DNA of 64,000 bases from Oxalobacter aliiformigenes (GCF_027116575.1 NZ_CP098252.1:1178001-1242000); one strand, 5' to 3'. Shown: positions 17,169 to 26,667, counted from the first letter of the stretch. Notes: generated by a model not told the origin, from the sequence alone. Program-made: numbers and translations.

Positions 17169-18643
17169 TCCGGTTTTTTCCTGCTGTCCGCTCTGGCGGG
17201 GAAATGTCAAACCGGGGACGAGTCACCCGGAGCCGGTTTCCTTCGTATTCCGTCAGGGGAAGAGGGCGTCATCCCGCTTTCTCTGTCGGGTTGCCGGATG
17301 GGGCCGGTTTTTTCTGTTCGGACGGCCCGTTTTTCCGTGACCATTGGATTTTCCGTGAATCTTTCGTCGGGCATCACGGGCTCATCGCGTATGCCGTGAG
17401 TGCCGGCCGGACGGTTCCGTGCGGCTTTTGTCATGCGGCAGCGCGGGATTTCGGAAAGGGGGCATCGTCGCCCGATTCTTTTATCCGTTCGTTTGCATCC
17501 GTTTCCAAAAGAAAAAAGGGATACCGGCATGTTTCTTCATGCGAAAATTCTGGCGACAACCCGACAACCCGACAACCCGACAACCCGACAACCCGACAAC
17601 CCGACAACCCGACAACCCGACAACCCGACAACCCGACAACCCGACAACCCGACAACCCGACAACCCGACAGCCCGATAGCCCGATAGCCCGATAGCCCGA
17701 TAGCCCGATAGCCCGATAGCCCGATAGCCCGATAGCCCGATAGCCCGATAGCCCGTTTGCCGGGCCGTTCGTCATGGCGGTATGCGCCGGCAGTGTTTTC
17801 TGTCTGTTCCGTCAAACAGGAGTGTTGAATCCCGGAATACAGGAATATATTGGAGTCAACGGGTCAGGGGAATGGATTCCTCCGTTTATCAGCGGTTTTG
17901 TCTGGACGGGGTTGAAAAGATCCGTTTTCAACCGGCTTTCATCCTGAAGTCTTTCCGTTCGGGCTGTCTGCCGGATGGTGTTGTGGTTGTGCGAACGGGC
18001 CGGTAGTGCCAATGTTTTGGTGGTCGCATGCCGTTTTCCGGACTGTTTTTCCCGCCAGCGGCCGTGCCTGCATGATTGTCTCCGGGAGGATGGCGTCCGG
18101 CTGTTTTCGTCTCGCCCGGGAAATTTTGTCCGGTGAAATACTCCGGGACAGGGCGCGTATATCCGGTGAAAATATGCGTTTTTTGGGGTTGCTTATGGTT
18201 GTTCTGGAAGCCGCTCCATTATTCTGCCGGTGTGCCGTTTTGGCCTGTCCGCACATGATTTCCCGGGGCGGTCAGGGAGGCAGAAGCCGGGAAAGATGCT
18301 GTTTTTGTGCCGTTTATCGTTGTCGTTTGCCGGACGTATCCGGAATAACAGTCCGTTTTTCCGGTATGCCAGAGAGGATGAAAACGTTCGGGCCGCCGGT
18401 TTCGTTACGGTTGGCGGTATGTCTGGCAGTTGACGCCGGCATTATAAAGCGTTTGAATAGCTTTTTTTCGCCGTCCCCGGAAAAAACGGTTGCCTGCCGG
18501 ATGGCGGCAAAGTGCGGAGGCACTGAAAAGAAAGGATTTTCCGTAGCTGCCGGATATACCGGTTTGCGGAAATCGGAAAAAACGGTTTGGACAGAATCGG
18601 CAGGTACCACAGTGCCTGCCCGCATACGAAAGGAACGCAATCA
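17169..18643 (+). other. long non-coding region containing the 8-bp repeat array
   Basis: About 1.5 kb without a supported gene. Bases 17555-17754 form the tandem array. Frames crossing it stay open only because the repeat contains no stop codon in any frame. The flanking DNA shows no protein pattern or RNA gene that I recognise. Confidence 0.5.
17555..17754. repeat. 25-unit 8-bp tandem repeat in two variant blocks
   Basis: Fourteen copies of GACAACCC (17555-17666) are followed by one hybrid GACAGCCC (17667-17674) and ten copies of GATAGCCC (17675-17754). All units are perfect. On the minus strand this reads GGG plus a five-base loop, repeated 25 times. Because 8 is not a multiple of 3, every frame cycles through the same octapeptide. 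Confidence 0.98.
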
Positions 18644-19135
18644 ATGGAAATCAGGGTTCGCAAATACCGGGCGGACGATTTGCCCGCCATGATCCGGATC
18701 TGGAACGAAGTCGTGGAAGAAGGCATCGCTTTTCCGCAGGAAGAATTGCTGGACATGACATCCGGTGCCGCTTTTTTCGGCAGCCAGTCGTACAGTGCCG
18801 TGGCCGAGGACGGCGACAGCGGAACGATTTACGGGCTGTATATTCTCCATCCGAACAATGTCGGCCGGTGCGGTCATATCAGCAATGCCAGTTATGCCGT
18901 CAGTTCGGAAAGCCGGGGGCTGCATATCGGTGAAAAGCTGGTGAAAGATTCACTCGTTCAGGGAAAAAGGCTGGGATTCGGCGTGCTGCAATTCAATGCG
19001 GTCGTTGCGACCAATATCCATGCCCGGCATCTGTACGAACGGCTCGGTTTTGTGCAACTGGGCGTCATTCCGGGTGGTTTCCGTATGAAAGACGGGCGCT
19101 ATGAGGATATCTGTCCCTATTATCACGTACTGTAA
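18644..19135 (+). CDS. GNAT family N-acetyltransferase
   Basis: ATG 18644 follows AAAGGAACGC and gives 163 residues. The N-terminus MEIRVRKYRADDLPAMIRIW is a typical GNAT opening. Residues 68-110 give a strand (GTIYGLYILHP), then SNASYAVSSESRGLHIGEKL, where RGLHIGE is the acetyl-CoA loop (R-G-x-x-I-G), followed by LQFNAVVATNIHARHLYERL, the conserved AxxLYxRLGF end. All core motifs are intact. The substrate is unknown; amino-group acetylation of a small molecule or protein is expected. Confidence 0.85.
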   Translation: MEIRVRKYRADDLPAMIRIWNEVVEEGIAFPQEELLDMTSGAAFFGSQSYSAVAEDGDSGTIYGLYILHPNNVGRCGHISNASYAVSSESRGLHIGEKLVKDSLVQGKRLGFGVLQFNAVVATNIHARHLYERLGFVQLGVIPGGFRMKDGRYEDICPYYHVL

Positions 19136-19333
19136 AGCAGGTCTGGACGGACTGGCGTGACTTTGTCCCCTTGGGGGAACGTGGATGGATTGCCAGTCTG
19201 TCGCGGCCGGTTCCGCATGGACCGGCTTTCCTGTACCTGATGTCTTGCCGGTCCGGGATTCCGATGACTTCAGAACCGGGTTGTCGGGACAGGAGAAGGT
19301 TTCACCGGTTCATGCTCATGTCAGCGTGCGGTT

Positions 19334-20344
19334 TCAATACCAGTCGTGTTTCTCGTTGCGGTCAAGTGCGTTGATTCTGGCCATTTCCTCGTCGGACAGG
19401 GTGAAATCGAATATATCCAGATTTTCCCGGATATGGTCGGGATTGCTGGATCCCGGTATGACCGCCACGCTTTTTTGCAGGTTCCAGCGGAGAATGATTT
19501 GTGCGGAAGATTTGCCATGTGTCCGCGCGATGTCCCGGATGACCGGGTCGCCGAGCAATTCCGCCGTGTGGCCCCGTCCGCCCAGAGGATACCAGCCCTG
19601 CACGACGATTCCCTTGCTCTGGATATAGGGGGTCACGTCATTGTCCTGATAGTACGGATGTATTTCATTCTGGACAAGGGCAGGCATGATCGTGATCTGC
19701 GGAAGGAATCTGTCCAGTTCGGAAATGTAGAAACATGACAGTCCTATGGAACGGATTTTGCCTTCTTTCACGGCCTTTTCCATCGCCCTGTATGCCTGGA
19801 CATCGTGTGCGCCGGGATGATGGAGCAGCATCATGTCGATATATCCCGAATCCAGCCTTTCCAGTGCTTCTTCGATAGCGGTTTCGGCATTGGCGTACTG
19901 GCTCGGGTACAGCTTGGTTGTGATGAAAACTTCTTCTCTGGGGATTCCGGATTGGCGGATACCTTGTCCGACACCTCTTTCGTTGCGGTAAAAAAAGGCG
20001 GTGTCGATCAACCGGCCTCCTGCCTTCAGATGTTCGGAAACGGATTTTGCGCTGACCTCATCCGACAGGCTGTATGTTCCCAAACCTGTGATGGGCATGG
20101 CATAACCGCTGTTGAGCAATACGGTTTTTGTTTCGAAATTGAAAATGCCGACATCCTGCTGTTTTTTTGCCTGAAAATACATGTTTTTCGATCCATTCAT
20201 ACTGACGGTTCCATTTGCGTTCACGCCGTTGCCGACAGGTCCGCTGGAGCGGGATACCGGTTCAGGCCGTATCCTGTCCCGGCATTCTGCGGTCGTTAGA
20301 AAGGCGGCGGACAACATGAATATGCCGATTGCCCTGATGTTCAT
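19334..20344 (-). CDS. aldo/keto reductase with N-terminal signal sequence
   Basis: The reductase core (residues about 70-336) has the catalytic set D114, Y119 (DTAFFYRNE), K144 (ITTKLY) and H175/H176 (LLHHPG), and a late VIPGSSNPDHI NADP-binding segment. It should reduce carbonyls with NADPH. The first 65 residues are unusual: a hydrophobic segment (IGIFMLSAAFLTTAEC) followed by a Ser/Asn/Gly-rich linker, so export to the periplasm is likely even though this family normally works in the cytoplasm. The gene is 36 bp downstream of an exported hydrolase gene and probably in one operon with it. Confidence 0.85.
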   Translation of the reverse strand: MNIRAIGIFMLSAAFLTTAECRDRIRPEPVSRSSGPVGNGVNANGTVSMNGSKNMYFQAKKQQDVGIFNFETKTVLLNSGYAMPITGLGTYSLSDEVSAKSVSEHLKAGGRLIDTAFFYRNERGVGQGIRQSGIPREEVFITTKLYPSQYANAETAIEEALERLDSGYIDMMLLHHPGAHDVQAYRAMEKAVKEGKIRSIGLSCFYISELDRFLPQITIMPALVQNEIHPYYQDNDVTPYIQSKGIVVQGWYPLGGRGHTAELLGDPVIRDIARTHGKSSAQIILRWNLQKSVAVIPGSSNPDHIRENLDIFDFTLSDEEMARINALDRNEKHDWY

Positions 20345-20380
20345 GATTCAGCCTCCTGCGAGTCACCTGGCGATAATCCG

Positions 20381-21454
20381 TCATTTGAGGTACTTGTTGA
20401 AAAACGCCTGAATTTTATCAAAAGGAATGACATCAGTACGGTCATAAAGATCCGTATGATTGGGGCCTGGGACAATCATCAACTCCTTGTTATCGCCCGG
20501 GAGTTTTCCGAACGTATCCTCACTGAAATAACGGGAATGGGCTTTTTCCCCGTGAACCAGCAAAACGGCACTGCGAATCTCGCCGGCATAAGCCAGAATG
20601 GGAAAATTCATGAAAGACAGCGAAGAAGTCGTGTTCCATCCGCCATTCAAATTGAGAGAACGCCGGTGATAACCGCGAGGCGTCTTGTAATAGGCATAAT
20701 AATCCTTCACGAACTGCGGAGCGTCATCGGGCAATACATCAGGAACCCCGCCGGCAAGCGCATACACCCCGTTGCGTGCGTCGACCGTACGCTGCTCATT
20801 GAGCTGCTTGCGGAACGCATAACGCTTGTCGGCATCCATCGAATCGAAATAACCATTGGCAGTCACACGACTCATATCATACATGGTAGAAGCCACAGTA
20901 GCCTTGATACGGGTATCGTTGGCAGCGGCATTGACGGCAAAGCCGCCCCATCCGCAAATTCCGACAATCCCGATCCGTTCCGGATCGACCATATCATGCA
21001 ATGACAGGAAATCCACAGCGGCGCTGAAATCCTCGGTATTGATATCGGGAGAAGCGACATAACGGGGCGTACCGGCGCTTTCCCCCGTATAGGAAGGATC
21101 GAAAGCGACAGAGAGAAAACCGCGTTCGGCCATTGCCTGTGCATACAGGCCGGAAGCCTGTTCCTTCACGGCGCCGAAAGGGCCACTGACAGCGATGGCG
21201 GGCAACTTGCCCGTTGCGTTTTTCGGGACATAAAGATCGGCGACAAGCGTGATGCCGTAACGGTTTTTGAAAGACACCTTGCGGTGGTTGACCTTGTCAC
21301 TTTTTGGGAACGTCTTGTCCCATTCACTGACCGGATTCTGATGTTCCATATTACCTCTGTTTGTTTGCCGGATGACCTGTGCATTGACTGTTGCTATGGC
21401 GCCGATTGCGATCAGCAACCCGATCAGCATGTGTCTGGTTCGTTTTTTCATCAT
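20381..21454 (-). CDS. secreted alpha/beta hydrolase
   Basis: A signal peptide is evident (HMLIGLLIAIGAIATVNAQ, cleavage probably after NAQ or VNA). The 357-residue protein has the alpha/beta hydrolase order: strands with LPAIAVSGPFG, then FDPSYTGES, the elbow GICGWGG at 165-171, and a late VLLVHGEKAHSRYF and GPNHTDLY, giving a likely Asp/Glu and His. The nucleophile position in the elbow is Cys167 rather than Ser, as in dienelactone hydrolase-type enzymes. The closest pattern is the YcjY/DLH-like group. Substrate unknown. The gene sits between the nitroreductase and the aldo/keto reductase. Confidence 0.8.
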   Translation of the reverse strand: MMKKRTRHMLIGLLIAIGAIATVNAQVIRQTNRGNMEHQNPVSEWDKTFPKSDKVNHRKVSFKNRYGITLVADLYVPKNATGKLPAIAVSGPFGAVKEQASGLYAQAMAERGFLSVAFDPSYTGESAGTPRYVASPDINTEDFSAAVDFLSLHDMVDPERIGIVGICGWGGFAVNAAANDTRIKATVASTMYDMSRVTANGYFDSMDADKRYAFRKQLNEQRTVDARNGVYALAGGVPDVLPDDAPQFVKDYYAYYKTPRGYHRRSLNLNGGWNTTSSLSFMNFPILAYAGEIRSAVLLVHGEKAHSRYFSEDTFGKLPGDNKELMIVPGPNHTDLYDRTDVIPFDKIQAFFNKYLK

Positions 21455-21628
21455 GCTATCGCCTCGATGTGTTGATGGATACTGGATGGATATTGCTGAC
21501 GATTCCGGTCAGGTACCAGTATAAAATCCGCAAAAATATATCCGGAAGATACATTTCTTTCGCATTCTTGCCTGATTTTCCCGGGGATCATCGATCAGGG
21601 ACGGACATGACCGGACAAATGGGAAACT

Positions 21629-22426
21629 TCACGGATTTGAACCGGGCCGTAGCGGTTTGTCTGCTTGTCCATCCATGGTGATTTTTCCTGAAAAAAGTTT
21701 CTGTTGCCTGAGCGAATCCGCCACGTCCCGGTAGTGGTACGGCGTCCTGTAAAATTTTGCCACGCGTTCCGTCCAGTTGCCGGTGCGTTCACCCCGTTCT
21801 TGCAGATATGTCGCATAGGTTCTGTCGTATTCGTCCAGACAGCTATCCAGACCGGAAGTCCGGTACCGTTCCTCGAAATACACGGCCTGCCGCGGCAAAC
21901 GCGGTTTCTGTCCGGGATCGTGGGCGGGATAACCGATACACAATCCCAGCAGAGGCATGACGAATGGAGGCAGATTCAATTCCTGAATGACTTGGCGCGA
22001 ATTCTTGCGGACGTCTCCGATGACAACGGTTCCCAGTCCCATTCCCTCAGCGGCGGCAACGGCTGTTGCAATGGCGATGCCGACCTCATGCGCGCCGACA
22101 ATCAGTGTATCGATGTCTTCTTCCGGAATGTTTTTCCATACACCGGTTTTTTTCCGGCAGGCCAGCTGGACGCGGTAATAATCCGCGCAGAAAACCATAA
22201 AGACCGGCGCTTCGGCAACCCATGGCTGATTGCCGCAAAGTGCCGAGAATGTTTTTCGACGTTCGGGATCTTTTACGGCAACCATCGAAACCAGTTGGAA
22301 ATTGACCCAGTTCGGTGCGGCCTGAACGGCACTGACGATCTGTTCCAGCATGCTTTCTTCCACAGGTTTGTCCGAATAGGAACGGATCGAGCGGTGGGCA
22401 AGCAGTGAGTGGATGATTTCATTCAT
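21629..22426 (-). CDS. nitroreductase family protein (NfsA-like)
   Basis: ATG at 22426 follows an AAGAGGAAA site on the minus strand. The 265-residue flavoprotein begins with IIHSLLAHRSIRSYSDKPVE, the FMN-binding RSIR-Y motif, then QAAPNWVNFQLVS. The middle has AIATAVAAAEGMGLGTVVIG, and then LGLCIGYPAHDPGQKPRLP, typical of the NfsA/FRP group, where the C-terminal arm reaches over the partner subunit. It should reduce nitro- or quinone-type compounds with NAD(P)H. It lies 35 bp after the MFS gene. Confidence 0.88.
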   Translation of the reverse strand: MNEIIHSLLAHRSIRSYSDKPVEESMLEQIVSAVQAAPNWVNFQLVSMVAVKDPERRKTFSALCGNQPWVAEAPVFMVFCADYYRVQLACRKKTGVWKNIPEEDIDTLIVGAHEVGIAIATAVAAAEGMGLGTVVIGDVRKNSRQVIQELNLPPFVMPLLGLCIGYPAHDPGQKPRLPRQAVYFEERYRTSGLDSCLDEYDRTYATYLQERGERTGNWTERVAKFYRTPYHYRDVADSLRQQKLFSGKITMDGQADKPLRPGSNP

Positions 22427-22461
22427 ACGTTTTTCCTCTTTGCACGTGGTTGTCCGGTTGT

Positions 22462-23658
22462 TTACTGGCAGCATTCCTGTTTATCGGAAAAGGATCGGGT
22501 ATCGTACCGTTTTCTGGTGACAAACAACCGGATAAAGATAAACAGAATGGCCGGCAGAAGCATCAGGATGGAACCGGCCAGCGTGTATTGCGTGCCCCAT
22601 ACACTAATGAAGAAACCGCACAGCGCCGATCCGGCTGTTATACCCAGATTCTGGGCCGTCAGGTAAAGGCCGTTGGCGAACATCGGCGCTTCTGTTGCGG
22701 AGTCGCTGATCAGGTACTGGTTGGCATTGGCCACGATACCTGCAAGAATGCCGAACGGCAGGATGAGCGCCGCCGTGGCGTGGCCCCAGTTCCCCGTGAC
22801 GGACATCAGCAGGAACAGGGCGGACAATATGAAGGGAGCTGCGACGACCGTTCTGTCCGGATGGGTGCTCAGTGTTTTTCCGGCGACGATATTGCCTGCG
22901 ATGTTGGCCAATCCGAAAACCAGCAGCATCAGGCTGATCGTGCGGGCGCCCATGCCGGTCACGACATTCAGGTAATCGGCCATATAGCTGAAGAAACCGA
23001 AAACCGAGCCGTTCAGAAGGATGGAAATGATAATGGCGATCCAGAGTCCGGGTTTTCCAAGGACCCTGAGCTGGGTACCATAACCCTGTTTTTCACGGAC
23101 TGGCATGGCAGGCATCCAGATCGCAGTTGCTGCAAGTACGGCCATATTGACGACGGCGAAAAACGTCATGGCGAAAGCGAAGGATGACTCGGTGGCGATC
23201 AGGCTGGTCATGGGGACTCCCAGCACCAGACCGGCGGAAACACCGATGAAAACACGCGCAACGGCTTTGGGCGCTTCTGTTTTTTCGACCGATTCAGCCG
23301 CTACGGTGAATGCCAGGGAAACATAAACGGGATGGAACGCGGCAGGTATCAGCCGCGCGGCCAGAATGATATCGAAGTCGGTGGCGAAAACGGAAATGAT
23401 GTTGCTGACGACGAAAACCGCCAGTGACAGGAGCATGACTTTTTTCCGGTCGAATCCGGAAAACAGCAGGGGCAGAACAGGGGCGGACAGGGCAATGACC
23501 AGTGCAAAGCCGCTGACCAGCAGCGCCGCCCGCGTGATCGAAACCCCGAACATGGTTGCGACAAGCGGCAATATGCCGATAACGCCCATTTCAGTATTCA
23601 GAATGCCGAATACGCCGACAGCCAGTATCAGTATGAGCAACCCGTTATTTTTCTTCAT
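22462..23658 (-). CDS. MFS efflux transporter (AraJ/YdhP-like)
   Basis: The product starts MKKNNGLLILILAVGVFGIL after a GGGAGA site and is 398 residues, with twelve expected membrane spans. Motifs include TEMGVIGILPLVA in the first helix, the loop FSGFDRKKVMLLS, and RLIPAAFHPVYVSLA. This is the pattern of the drug:H+ antiporter (DHA1) arabinose-efflux group. It heads a probable four-gene minus-strand operon (transporter, nitroreductase, hydrolase, reductase) and is transcribed away from a LysR regulator. Export of a toxic aromatic or carbonyl compound that is also chemically modified would fit the set, as inference. Confidence 0.87.
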   Translation of the reverse strand: MKKNNGLLILILAVGVFGILNTEMGVIGILPLVATMFGVSITRAALLVSGFALVIALSAPVLPLLFSGFDRKKVMLLSLAVFVVSNIISVFATDFDIILAARLIPAAFHPVYVSLAFTVAAESVEKTEAPKAVARVFIGVSAGLVLGVPMTSLIATESSFAFAMTFFAVVNMAVLAATAIWMPAMPVREKQGYGTQLRVLGKPGLWIAIIISILLNGSVFGFFSYMADYLNVVTGMGARTISLMLLVFGLANIAGNIVAGKTLSTHPDRTVVAAPFILSALFLLMSVTGNWGHATAALILPFGILAGIVANANQYLISDSATEAPMFANGLYLTAQNLGITAGSALCGFFISVWGTQYTLAGSILMLLPAILFIFIRLFVTRKRYDTRSFSDKQECCQ

Positions 23659-23966
23659 GATTTCTCCCGTGTGGAAAGATTCAGGTATCAGATGGAGGGG
23701 GGACCGTTCATCCGGTTTTACGGCAGCGTTTTCGGCGCCGGCCATGTTCCTGTTTCGGGTTCCGGCATGGTCCCCGCGTCAGTGTCGTTCATGGCCGGCG
23801 GATATTTCCGGACCCGCAATAATAAACAACCGGTGTTTTCTGTCTGTTCATGTTTTGCCTTTCAAATGCTTTTTCACTGAAGCGTGCCGTCATGTTAAAA
23901 GAGATTGATTGGTTCGATAAAGCGGCATAAACTGCATGATCTTGTGAGAAAAATTCATTAATCGGC
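23659..23966. promoter_or_regulatory. divergent control region between MFS operon and lysR gene
   Basis: This 308-base gap separates two genes transcribed in opposite directions, the classic arrangement for LysR autoregulation and target activation. The part next to the lysR start is AT-rich. I could not identify a single convincing T-N11-A operator, so the binding site is left unplaced. Confidence 0.55.
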
Positions 23967-24854
23967 ATGAAAAACCTGAACGATTTGCAGGCCTTTATGA
24001 TAGTGGCGAAAGAGAGGAGTTTTACGAAGGCGGCGCTCAGGCTCGGCGTTTCTCCTTCCGCCCTGAGCCATGCCATGAGGGGGCTTGAGGAAAGACTCGG
24101 ATTGAGGCTGTTGTCCAGAACGACCCGCGATGTTGCCACGACCGAAGCCGGCGAGAGGCTGGTCCGGTCCGTCGGTCCGCTGATCAGGCAGATCGGTGAC
24201 GAACTGGACAGCCTCTCCGAGTTGCGGAACAGACCGGCCGGGTCGATCCGCATCACCTGTTCGGACGATGCCGCCGAAATGGTGTTGCGTCCGAAGCTGG
24301 CCGCTTTTCTGGCCGGGTTTCCGGAGATCAGCGTTGAAATCATCATTGATTACGGGTTCGTCAACATCGTCAGGGAGCGTTTCGATGCGGGCATACGTCT
24401 GGGAGAGTCGATCGACAGGGATATGATCTCGGTCCGTCTCGGCCCGGACTGGCGGCTGGCCGTCGTGGGAACGCCGGCCTATTTCGACCGGCATGGCATC
24501 CCGTCTGTGCCGCATGATCTGACCGGACATGCGTGCATCAATATCCTGCATTCGGTCAATGGCGGGGTTTACATCTGGGAATTCGAAAAAGACGGCCATG
24601 CGGTGAATGTCCGCGTCGGCGGGCAGCTGACTTCGAACAGCATGATTCATGTCCTGAACGGTGCGCTGGATGGCATAGGTCTGGCCTATGCACCTGATTT
24701 CATGGTCGCGCCCTATCTGGCAGACGGCACCCTGAAAGAAGTGCTGGCAGACTGGAGCCCTTATTTCAGCGGTTTTCACCTTTATTATCCCAACCGGAGA
24801 CAGACTTCACCCGCTTTTGCCGCCTTTGTCGAAGCCATACGCTACAGGGAGTGA
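23967..24854 (+). CDS. LysR-family transcriptional regulator
   Basis: This 295-residue protein has the LysR winged helix at residues 1-60: LNDLQAFMIVAKERSFTKAA, then LGVSPSALSHAMRGLEERLG, then LLSRTTRDVATTEAGERL. The rest is a periplasmic-binding-protein-like effector domain (GSIRITCSDDAAEMVLRPKL; FDAGIRLGESIDRDMISVRL), complete to the C-terminus. It most resembles LysR proteins that control divergent oxidoreductase or efflux genes. It probably regulates the MFS-nitroreductase-hydrolase-reductase operon and itself. Confidence 0.9.
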   Translation: MKNLNDLQAFMIVAKERSFTKAALRLGVSPSALSHAMRGLEERLGLRLLSRTTRDVATTEAGERLVRSVGPLIRQIGDELDSLSELRNRPAGSIRITCSDDAAEMVLRPKLAAFLAGFPEISVEIIIDYGFVNIVRERFDAGIRLGESIDRDMISVRLGPDWRLAVVGTPAYFDRHGIPSVPHDLTGHACINILHSVNGGVYIWEFEKDGHAVNVRVGGQLTSNSMIHVLNGALDGIGLAYAPDFMVAPYLADGTLKEVLADWSPYFSGFHLYYPNRRQTSPAFAAFVEAIRYRE

Positions 24855-25037
24855 ATGGTCGTCCGGCACCGGGTTTCATGAAGGGTGGAACCGGTCATGT
24901 TTCCGACAGGCGCCTTTTTCGCCGCAAGAGTGGCGGATACCGTACCGGCACAGCCTGCATGCGTTGCCCGGAAAGGCGCCGGCGACTCCTCGCGCAAACG
25001 GACGGTTCATGGTACAGGTCGACAGCTTTTTTCCGTG

Positions 25038-25511
25038 TCACTCGTCTGCGGCCGGTTTCAGGGCGGTCGTATGCTTGATTTCGTTCAGGACGAAGGAGCT
25101 CTGCATTTTCGCGATGCCCCGGATTTTGGTGAGTTTTTCCAGTACGAACCGGTCGTACGCCTGAAGGTCTTTCACGACCACTTTCAGAAAAAAGTCATGG
25201 ATGCCGCCGATGGTATAGCATTCCGTGATTTCGTCGATCGTGCCGATCGTTTCGCGGAACTGGCGGATATGTTCCTCGTCGTGTATCGCCAGTGACACGT
25301 TGCAGAACACGACAAGCGGCAGACCGATTTTTTCCGGATCGACCAGTGCGACGTAGCGCTTGATGATGCCTTCCTTTTCCAGCCGCCTGATCCGTTCGTA
25401 AACCGGCGTTTTCGACAGATGCAGGGCGTCGGCCAGCGTTTTCATGCTGGTTTTCGCGTCGTTTTGCAAGGCCTGCAAAATCATCAGGTCGGTCTTGTCC
25501 AGCTTGGTCAT
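25038..25511 (-). CDS. Lrp/AsnC-family transcriptional regulator
   Basis: ATG at 25511 follows an AGGAAAA site and gives 157 residues. The N-terminal helix-turn-helix is LDKTDLMILQALQNDAKTSM then KTLADALHLSKTPVYERIRR, the standard Lrp/AsnC signature. The C-terminal RAM domain binds amino acids (FCNVSLAIHDEEHIRQF; ECYTIGGIHDFFLKVVVKD). It is divergent from an EamA exporter gene 240 bases away. Lrp-like proteins often switch on adjacent amino-acid exporters when their substrate is high, so the pair is likely functional, as inference. Confidence 0.9.
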   Translation of the reverse strand: MTKLDKTDLMILQALQNDAKTSMKTLADALHLSKTPVYERIRRLEKEGIIKRYVALVDPEKIGLPLVVFCNVSLAIHDEEHIRQFRETIGTIDEITECYTIGGIHDFFLKVVVKDLQAYDRFVLEKLTKIRGIAKMQSSFVLNEIKHTTALKPAADE

Positions 25512-25751
25512 GGTGTTTTTTCCTGTCTGTTTGCCCCTGTGCAGGGCGGCGTCGTTTTGTAAACGGTTCAAGGGAAGATATTCAGGAATATTTCCCTATT
25601 TCCGTTTCATCTCTGGTGCATTGTACGGCAATCTCTATAATGAATGGCGGATTCATCCGGTTTCCGAAACGGAAAACGGCCGGCAGTCCTCATGCTGCCG
25701 CCGGATTCAGGGCCGGATGAAAAAGGGGGAAACGGTATCGGAATTGACGGC

Positions 25752-26648
25752 ATGATAGCAATCAAAAAAACATTCTGGTTTCATCTGGTGGCACTGGTTA
25801 CCGTCGCGATCTGGGGAACGACATTCGTTTCCACGAAGGTACTGATCGCCAACGGGCTGACTCCGGTGGACATTTTCTTTTACCGTTTCGTGCTGGCGTA
25901 TCTCTGTATCTGGTTCATTTCGCCGAAAAGGCTGTTTGCCGATACGGTGGCGGATGAATGCTGGCTGGCGGGCGCGGGTTTCTGCGGCGGCGCGCTGTAT
26001 TTCGTGACGGAAAACATGGCGCTGGGATTGACGCTGGTTTCCAACGTCTCGCTGATCGTCTGCATTTCTCCCCTGTTGACGGCTTTTCTGGTCATCCTCT
26101 TTTACCGGAACGAAAAAGTGCGGAAAACCTTGCTGGCCGGATCCGTCATGGCGCTGGCCGGCGTCGCATTCGTCGTGTTCAACGGGCATTTCATTCTGAA
26201 ACTGTCTCCGGCCGGCGATTTGTTGACCGTGGCGGCCGCCTTTTCGTGGGCGTTTTACTGCCTGATCCTGAAGCGGCTCGATCTCCGCTATCCGACCCTG
26301 TTCATCACCCGGAAGGTTTTTTTCTATGGTGTGGTGACGCTGGTTCCGTTCATGCCGTTTCTGCCCCTGCATGTTGACTGGGAAATCCTGTCACGGCTGC
26401 CGGTCGCCGCGAATCTGCTTTTCCTGTCGCTTATCGCTTCCATGCTGTGTTTCATCCTGTGGAACATGGCCGTGAAAGAACTGGGCGCGGTGTTGGCGAC
26501 GAATTACATTTATATCGTTCCGCTGGTGGCCATGATCACTTCCGCCATCGTGCTGGACGAACCGGTCAATGCCGTCATGCTGGCCGGTTGCGTGCTGATT
26601 CTGGCCGGGGTTTTTCTGGGACAGCGCCGGCAGGCTTCACGAAAATGA
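25752..26648 (+). CDS. EamA/DMT family transporter
   Basis: The 298-residue inner-membrane protein has ten predicted spans and two EamA halves. The first contains WGTTFVSTKVLIANGLTPVD and FYRFVLAYLCIWF. The second contains AAAFSWAFYCLILKRLDLRY and NYIYIVPLVAMITSAIVLDE. The latter Y-xxP-xxA-xxxxxxLxE motif is a hallmark of the family. ATG 25752 was chosen because the hydrophobic part begins there; upstream in-frame codons encode only Gly/Pro-rich sequence. Regulation by the divergent Lrp gene is likely. Amino acids or small metabolites are likely substrates. Confidence 0.88.
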   Translation: MIAIKKTFWFHLVALVTVAIWGTTFVSTKVLIANGLTPVDIFFYRFVLAYLCIWFISPKRLFADTVADECWLAGAGFCGGALYFVTENMALGLTLVSNVSLIVCISPLLTAFLVILFYRNEKVRKTLLAGSVMALAGVAFVVFNGHFILKLSPAGDLLTVAAAFSWAFYCLILKRLDLRYPTLFITRKVFFYGVVTLVPFMPFLPLHVDWEILSRLPVAANLLFLSLIASMLCFILWNMAVKELGAVLATNYIYIVPLVAMITSAIVLDEPVNAVMLAGCVLILAGVFLGQRRQASRK

Positions 26649-26667
26649 CATCCGGGTCAGGACGGCA

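Noticed and set aside
14970..17210. A 746-codon minus-strand frame across the terminase and Sel1 genes
   Set aside because: It is antisense to two well-supported genes and crosses an intergenic gap; composition is that of a shadow frame.
17555..17754. CRISPR array
   Set aside because: The repeat is only 8 bp, without spacers, and no cas gene is present.
18006..18692. Gene of 228 codons before the GNAT gene
   Set aside because: It overlaps the GNAT start, contains many Cys/Arg/Gly without a domain, and has no ribosome site.
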